Below, piece after piece: positions 60,785-64,000 of a stretch of 64,000 nt of DNA. The translations under genes were made by a program, and so were the position numbers. Source of the stretch: Candidatus Obscuribacter sp. Lineage in GTDB: Bacteria > Cyanobacteriota > Vampirovibrionia > Obscuribacterales > Obscuribacteraceae. The notes beneath the pieces are model-generated. The model did no database searches. It was not told the DNA's origin and was given only the letters and a program-made list of their open reading frames with translations. The stretch lies in NCBI GenBank assembly GCA_016712465.1, contig JADJQZ010000001.1, positions 124,001-188,000 on the forward strand. Direction: 5' to 3'. The first letter of the stretch is position 1. Each line of letters starts with the position of its first letter.

Positions 60785-61960
60785 GTGAGTACAGCAGTAT
60801 CTGAAAACGACGTCTTGCCGTTTGGCGAGTTTTTGACGGAAGAGCACCATGCCATTCGCGAAGCGATTCGTGATTTCGCCACCAGGGAAATTGCTCCCAA
60901 GGCTCACGAAGTAGATCAGGAGGCGCGTTTCCCGATCGAAACTTTCAAGGAACTGGGCAAACTTGGTTATTTGGGTTTGCCGATTGGTAGCGAATATGGT
61001 GGCGCCGGCGCCGACTATAGAAGCTATGTCATAGCGGTGGAAGAAATCGGTCGCGCCTGCGGCTCCACTGGTTTGAGCTATGCCGCTCACGTCTCTCTCG
61101 GTACCAATCCCATCTATAAATTCGGTACGGAAGAACAGAAGAGAAAATTCGTGCCCAAGCTCTGCTCCGGTGAGTATATCGGCTGCTGGGCTTTGACCGA
61201 ACCGGGCACCGGCTCTGATGCTTCCGCCCAGAAAACCACCGCCAAACTAGTCGGCGATCACTATGTTTTGAACGGCACCAAGCAGTTCATCACCAATGCC
61301 ACCGATGCCGACGTAGCCGTAATCATGGCCATGACCGACATGTCCCTGGGTCGCAAAGGAATTTCCTCCTTCATCGTGGAAAAAGGCACCCCCGGCTTCT
61401 ATGTTTCGAAAGTAGAGAAGAAGCTCGGTATGAGAGGCTCCCCCACCGCCAGTTTGACTTTTGAAGATTGCAAAATCCCCGTTTCCAACATGATTGGTCA
61501 GGAAGGCGAGGGTTACAAGCAAGCGCTCATGACCCTCGAAGGCGGACGCCTCTCCATCGGTGCTCTCGCTCTCGGTATCGGTCAGGCCGCCCTTGATGCC
61601 GCCCTCACCTATGCCAAGCAACGTGAAGCATTTGGTCAGCCCATCGGTAAATTCCAGATGATTCAGAGCTATCTGGCTGATATGGCTACCTATGTGAGCG
61701 CCGCCAGACTGATGCTCTATCATGCCGCCTGGATGAAAGACCACGGCAAGCGCGTCACCCTGGAAGGCTCCCAGGCCAAGCTCTATGCCTCCGAGATCGC
61801 CAGCAAGGTTTGCAACCTCTGCGTACAGATCCATGGCGGTTACGGCTACATCGTCGACTTCCCGGCTGAGCGCTTCCTGCGCGACGCCAAGCTTTGCGAA
61901 ATCGGCGAAGGTACTTCGGAAATTCAAAGGCTCTTGATCGCCCGTCAATTGGGACTCTAA
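60785..61960 (+). CDS. acyl-CoA dehydrogenase
   Basis: The 391-aa flavoenzyme has the short/medium-chain acyl-CoA dehydrogenase pattern: GLPIGSEYGGAG, CWALTEPGTGSDASA, the beta-domain NGTKQFITNATDADV, TLEGGRLSIGALALGIGQ, YAKQREAFGQPIGKFQ, and near the end QIHGGYGYIVDFPAER and IGEGTSEIQRLL with the expected Glu. It oxidises acyl-CoA with electrons going to ETF. Chain-length preference cannot be read. GTG start with CGGGAG upstream. A strong terminator follows. Confidence 0.95.
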   Translation: MSTAVSENDVLPFGEFLTEEHHAIREAIRDFATREIAPKAHEVDQEARFPIETFKELGKLGYLGLPIGSEYGGAGADYRSYVIAVEEIGRACGSTGLSYAAHVSLGTNPIYKFGTEEQKRKFVPKLCSGEYIGCWALTEPGTGSDASAQKTTAKLVGDHYVLNGTKQFITNATDADVAVIMAMTDMSLGRKGISSFIVEKGTPGFYVSKVEKKLGMRGSPTASLTFEDCKIPVSNMIGQEGEGYKQALMTLEGGRLSIGALALGIGQAALDAALTYAKQREAFGQPIGKFQMIQSYLADMATYVSAARLMLYHAAWMKDHGKRVTLEGSQAKLYASEIASKVCNLCVQIHGGYGYIVDFPAERFLRDAKLCEIGEGTSEIQRLLIARQLGL

Positions 61961-61986
61961 AGCCTGGACCTGCCCTGAAAAAGAGA

Positions 61987-62020
61987 CCGCCGGTGGAATT
62001 TTTTGACCGGCGGTTTTTTT
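61987..62020 (+). terminator. strong rho-independent terminator
   Basis: CCGCCGGT/ACCGGCGG is an 8-bp stem followed by seven T. It lies 27 bp past the acyl-CoA dehydrogenase stop. Confidence 0.92.
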
Positions 62021-62387
62021 CGGCGGCGGCTTCCAGTGGGCCGCCGCCGCCGTCAAGGTTCGCGCGAGCTGTACCGACCCAGTATCCTGTGTCTCTGTTC
62101 AGACCTCTGGCGGCCTCTGACTAAATCCCCATTGTGGGTCTGAAAACCGTTGAAAATCCTAGCACCCGGTGTCTCCTTGACGCCGGTGCATTTGCATTGC
62201 CAGGCAGTCATGGCTAAGGTCTGGTTGCTCTTTCACCTCACCTCTGCGAAGTCTTACCAAAAGCAAAAACCTTCCATGTCTATCTCCTTCCCCTCTTTGT
62301 CAGTCCTGCCGGGCAGGCTGCACGAGCCCATGGTGAAGGTCGAAAGAGTTAAACCGAAATCCACCCGATTCAACCCAAGAAATACCC
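62021..62387. other. intergenic region without a supported gene
   Basis: About 370 bp. Frames present are short and lack sites. No hairpin or repeat beyond the terminator at its left edge. Confidence 0.5.
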
Positions 62388-62885
62388 ATGGAAAATCGCT
62401 CCCCCCTCCTCCCCCGTCGCGGTCGCTTTGCCCTCCTGGCGCTTCTGCCTCTTTTGTATGCTGCAGCCGCCCTGCCTGCCGTTGCCTCTCCGGCTACGGC
62501 TCATGGCAATCTGTCGGCTGCCCATGCCAATTCCTCCTCCAACCAGAGGCAGGAGTATCGCCGTGTGGAGCAGATGGCTGCCCGGCTCGAGCAACTGCGT
62601 AAGCAGGTGCACTTGCTGGAGACCAGCATGGAAGCCCGTCGCCGTTCCCACGGCGGTTCCGATCCGGCCTCCTGGAAGGAGTCCGAACGCAAGCGCTTTC
62701 ATCGCCAGGTGCTTCAGCAGCGGCAATTGAAGGACGAACACAACCGCCTGGCGGCCGTTTACAACCAGTACATGATCGACAGCGGCTACCGTTTCACGAC
62801 GCCGGCCACCCTGCCTCCCGGTGCGCGCAGTCTGCCCGGGCAGTTCCTTCCCTTCACGGATGTGCATCACTTCCTGACTTCCTGA
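62388..62885 (+). CDS. secreted coiled-coil protein, 165 aa
   Basis: A signal peptide (FALLALLPLLYAAAALPAVA) with a likely cut after AVA, then a His/Asn/Ser-rich linker and a long charged helix (RRVEQMAARLEQLRKQVHLLE, then RKRFHRQVLQQRQLKDEHNR). The last 40 residues are Pro/Phe-rich. No family recognised. The Shine-Dalgarno sequence is poor. It lies alone between a terminator and the convergent coaX gene. Confidence 0.7.
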   Translation: MENRSPLLPRRGRFALLALLPLLYAAAALPAVASPATAHGNLSAAHANSSSNQRQEYRRVEQMAARLEQLRKQVHLLETSMEARRRSHGGSDPASWKESERKRFHRQVLQQRQLKDEHNRLAAVYNQYMIDSGYRFTTPATLPPGARSLPGQFLPFTDVHHFLTS

Positions 62886-63043
62886 AGGTCTGAAGTTCGC
62901 GTCTAGTTCTTCGTCAGGTGCGCCGGTGGTGATAGCCATCATTACCGGTGCACCATCTGTACCCTGAGCAGGAGGACGAGGTTTTTTCTTTTGAGAGAGA
63001 ATAATAGACCGGTCGACTATTCGAGGCGAAAAAAGGAGATAGA

Positions 63044-63072
63044 CGAGCATGTGGACACTTTCCACATGCTCG
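63044..63072 (-). terminator. hairpin terminator, coaX side
   Basis: CGAGCATGTGGA/TCCACATGCTCG is a perfect 12-bp stem with a 5-nt loop. On the minus strand TCTATCTCCTTTTTT follows. Confidence 0.85.
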
Positions 63073-63103
63073 CCTTTCCTGTCACTACAGATGGCAACCG
63101 GAC

Positions 63104-63985
63104 TCAGGCTTCGCTTTCGGTTGCGGCTACCGGGGCGGCTGTCTGTGCAGTTTCCGTCGCGCAGTCTGCTCTTGCTGCAGGCGTGGTTTCGGCCGGCGCC
63201 GTTTCCGTTTTGGCAGCGGCTAGACCGGCCAGATAGGCGCAGCCTTTGATGGCCAGGGTCTGGTCCACGGCGCCGAAGAGACCGGGCAGGAGTCTGGCGA
63301 CAACGGCGGCATAGCCCCCTGTGGCCACTACCACCGGTTCACCGGTGAGAGCCGAGCGAGCTTTTGCCAACCATTCCTGTACCATGCCCTTGAACATGAG
63401 AGAAACGCCGCCTGTCATCTGGCTTTCCGTCGTGAAGCCCAGGTTCATCTCTTCCACCGAATCGGGCAGTCTGACCTCGGGCAAGAGAGCGCAGTCGCGA
63501 GAGAGAGCCGTGAGCAGCATCTTGACGCCGGGACCGATGAAGCCACCACCGACGCTACCATCAGCCTGGATGGTAAAGAGTGTGGTGGCGGTGCCGAAGC
63601 CCAGGATGACCATGGGACGTCCCTCAACCTTGTGAGTACTCCAGGCTCCTACTGCTTCCGCCACGCGATCGGCGCCGTATTCATGGCTCATGCCTTTCAG
63701 TACGGTCTGGGTGCGGGCTGAAATTTCCAGCACGGACGCACCGGCGGCTGTCGCCTGTTTGACGAAGTCCTGACCGACTGCCGGTACCACCGACGATACT
63801 ACGACCTGGGCGCCGGACCACTGAAAGGGCGGGCAGTCTTTGGGGTGCAGGCGAGCCAGCTCGGTTTCGATTACCTGGAAGAGGGCGCTGGAGGTGGGGC
63901 ACTTGCCGGAGGCGAGAGCGCCTTTCTCATCAGACCAGAGGCAATATTTGGTGTTGGTATTGCCGATATCTACAATTGTTTTCAT
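63104..63985 (-). CDS. coaX: type III pantothenate kinase
   Basis: The 293-aa enzyme phosphorylates pantothenate, the first step to coenzyme A. It shows DIGNTNTK at 6-13, GADR at 104-107 with the catalytic Asp106, and GFGTATT at 129-135, where the family usually has D-x-GTATT; here Gly129 stands for the Asp. GGGFIGPG and ATGGYAAVVA are normal. The C-terminus carries an Ala/Thr/Glu-rich tail of about 35 residues beyond the usual end. AGGAGG lies 6 nt before the ATG. Confidence 0.92.
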   Translation of the reverse strand: MKTIVDIGNTNTKYCLWSDEKGALASGKCPTSSALFQVIETELARLHPKDCPPFQWSGAQVVVSSVVPAVGQDFVKQATAAGASVLEISARTQTVLKGMSHEYGADRVAEAVGAWSTHKVEGRPMVILGFGTATTLFTIQADGSVGGGFIGPGVKMLLTALSRDCALLPEVRLPDSVEEMNLGFTTESQMTGGVSLMFKGMVQEWLAKARSALTGEPVVVATGGYAAVVARLLPGLFGAVDQTLAIKGCAYLAGLAAAKTETAPAETTPAARADCATETAQTAAPVAATESEA

Positions 63986-64000
63986 GTTTAGCCTCCTGAG

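Overview
The window is dense bacterial DNA in two parts. From the left edge to about 42.5 kb it looks like an accessory island: mostly short proteins of unknown function, each usually followed by its own hairpin, with no core metabolic operon except a CCA-adding enzyme. From about 43 kb to the right edge the genes look like ordinary chromosome: two-component system, photolyase, UDP-GlcNAc 2-epimerase, acyl-CoA dehydrogenase, type III pantothenate kinase. Signal peptides, a lipoprotein, WecB and HA/PATAN/MshEN-type domains fit a diderm-like environmental bacterium. My best guess is a non-photosynthetic cyanobacterial relative (Vampirovibrionia/Obscuribacterales type), but this is inference without a search.

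Layout of the island. 1.0-23.3 kb is almost entirely leftward: lipoproteins and small membrane proteins, a DUF3228-like protein, the CCA enzyme, a cPPR protein, a SLOG-like protein, a Fic protein, a beta-solenoid-like protein, four paralogues of an unrecognised GW-repeat family (14.8-17.8 kb), a stand-alone RapZ C-terminal domain, a BAX-inhibitor-1 protein and an Fe-S PD-(D/E)XK nuclease. About 850 bp without a gene (23.3-24.2 kb) separates this from a rightward arm (24.2-33.5 kb). That arm holds a ubiquitin-like small protein, a frameshifted IS1380-type transposase, a cysteine hydrolase, a patatin, a fifth GW-repeat paralogue, a TerD protein, a fatty-acid-hydroxylase-type enzyme and small membrane proteins. 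A second leftward block (33.8-38.8 kb) carries a second patatin, an FtsH-type protease and a rhomboid protease. A second rightward block (39.4-42.5 kb) carries a helical-repeat protein, a large membrane protein and a 43-aa ORF. Short tandem repeats at 42.6 and 43.1 kb mark the transition. No integrase, capsid, terminase, replication or conjugation gene is visible, so the kind of element (integrated plasmid, remnant of a large phage, or lineage-specific island) is undecided.

Regulatory texture. Many island genes are preceded by a repeated arrangement: a perfect hairpin, a TATATCT/TATCTGT-like stretch, AACCAA, a Shine-Dalgarno sequence, then ATG. Three tandem GW-repeat genes each also carry an upstream element with two mutually exclusive hairpins whose pairing is kept by compensatory changes. 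A 37-39-nt element is shared upstream of two leftward blocks (23.42 and 38.92 kb).

The right part holds a leftward three-gene set (helicase-associated-domain protein, alpha/beta hydrolase, lysozyme-like protein), an OmpR-type regulator facing a double-length histidine kinase, a pair of secreted paralogues, and the housekeeping genes above. The histidine kinase is the most striking protein: its first half has an intact ATPase but no phospho-acceptor histidine, and its second half has the histidine but a ruined ATPase.
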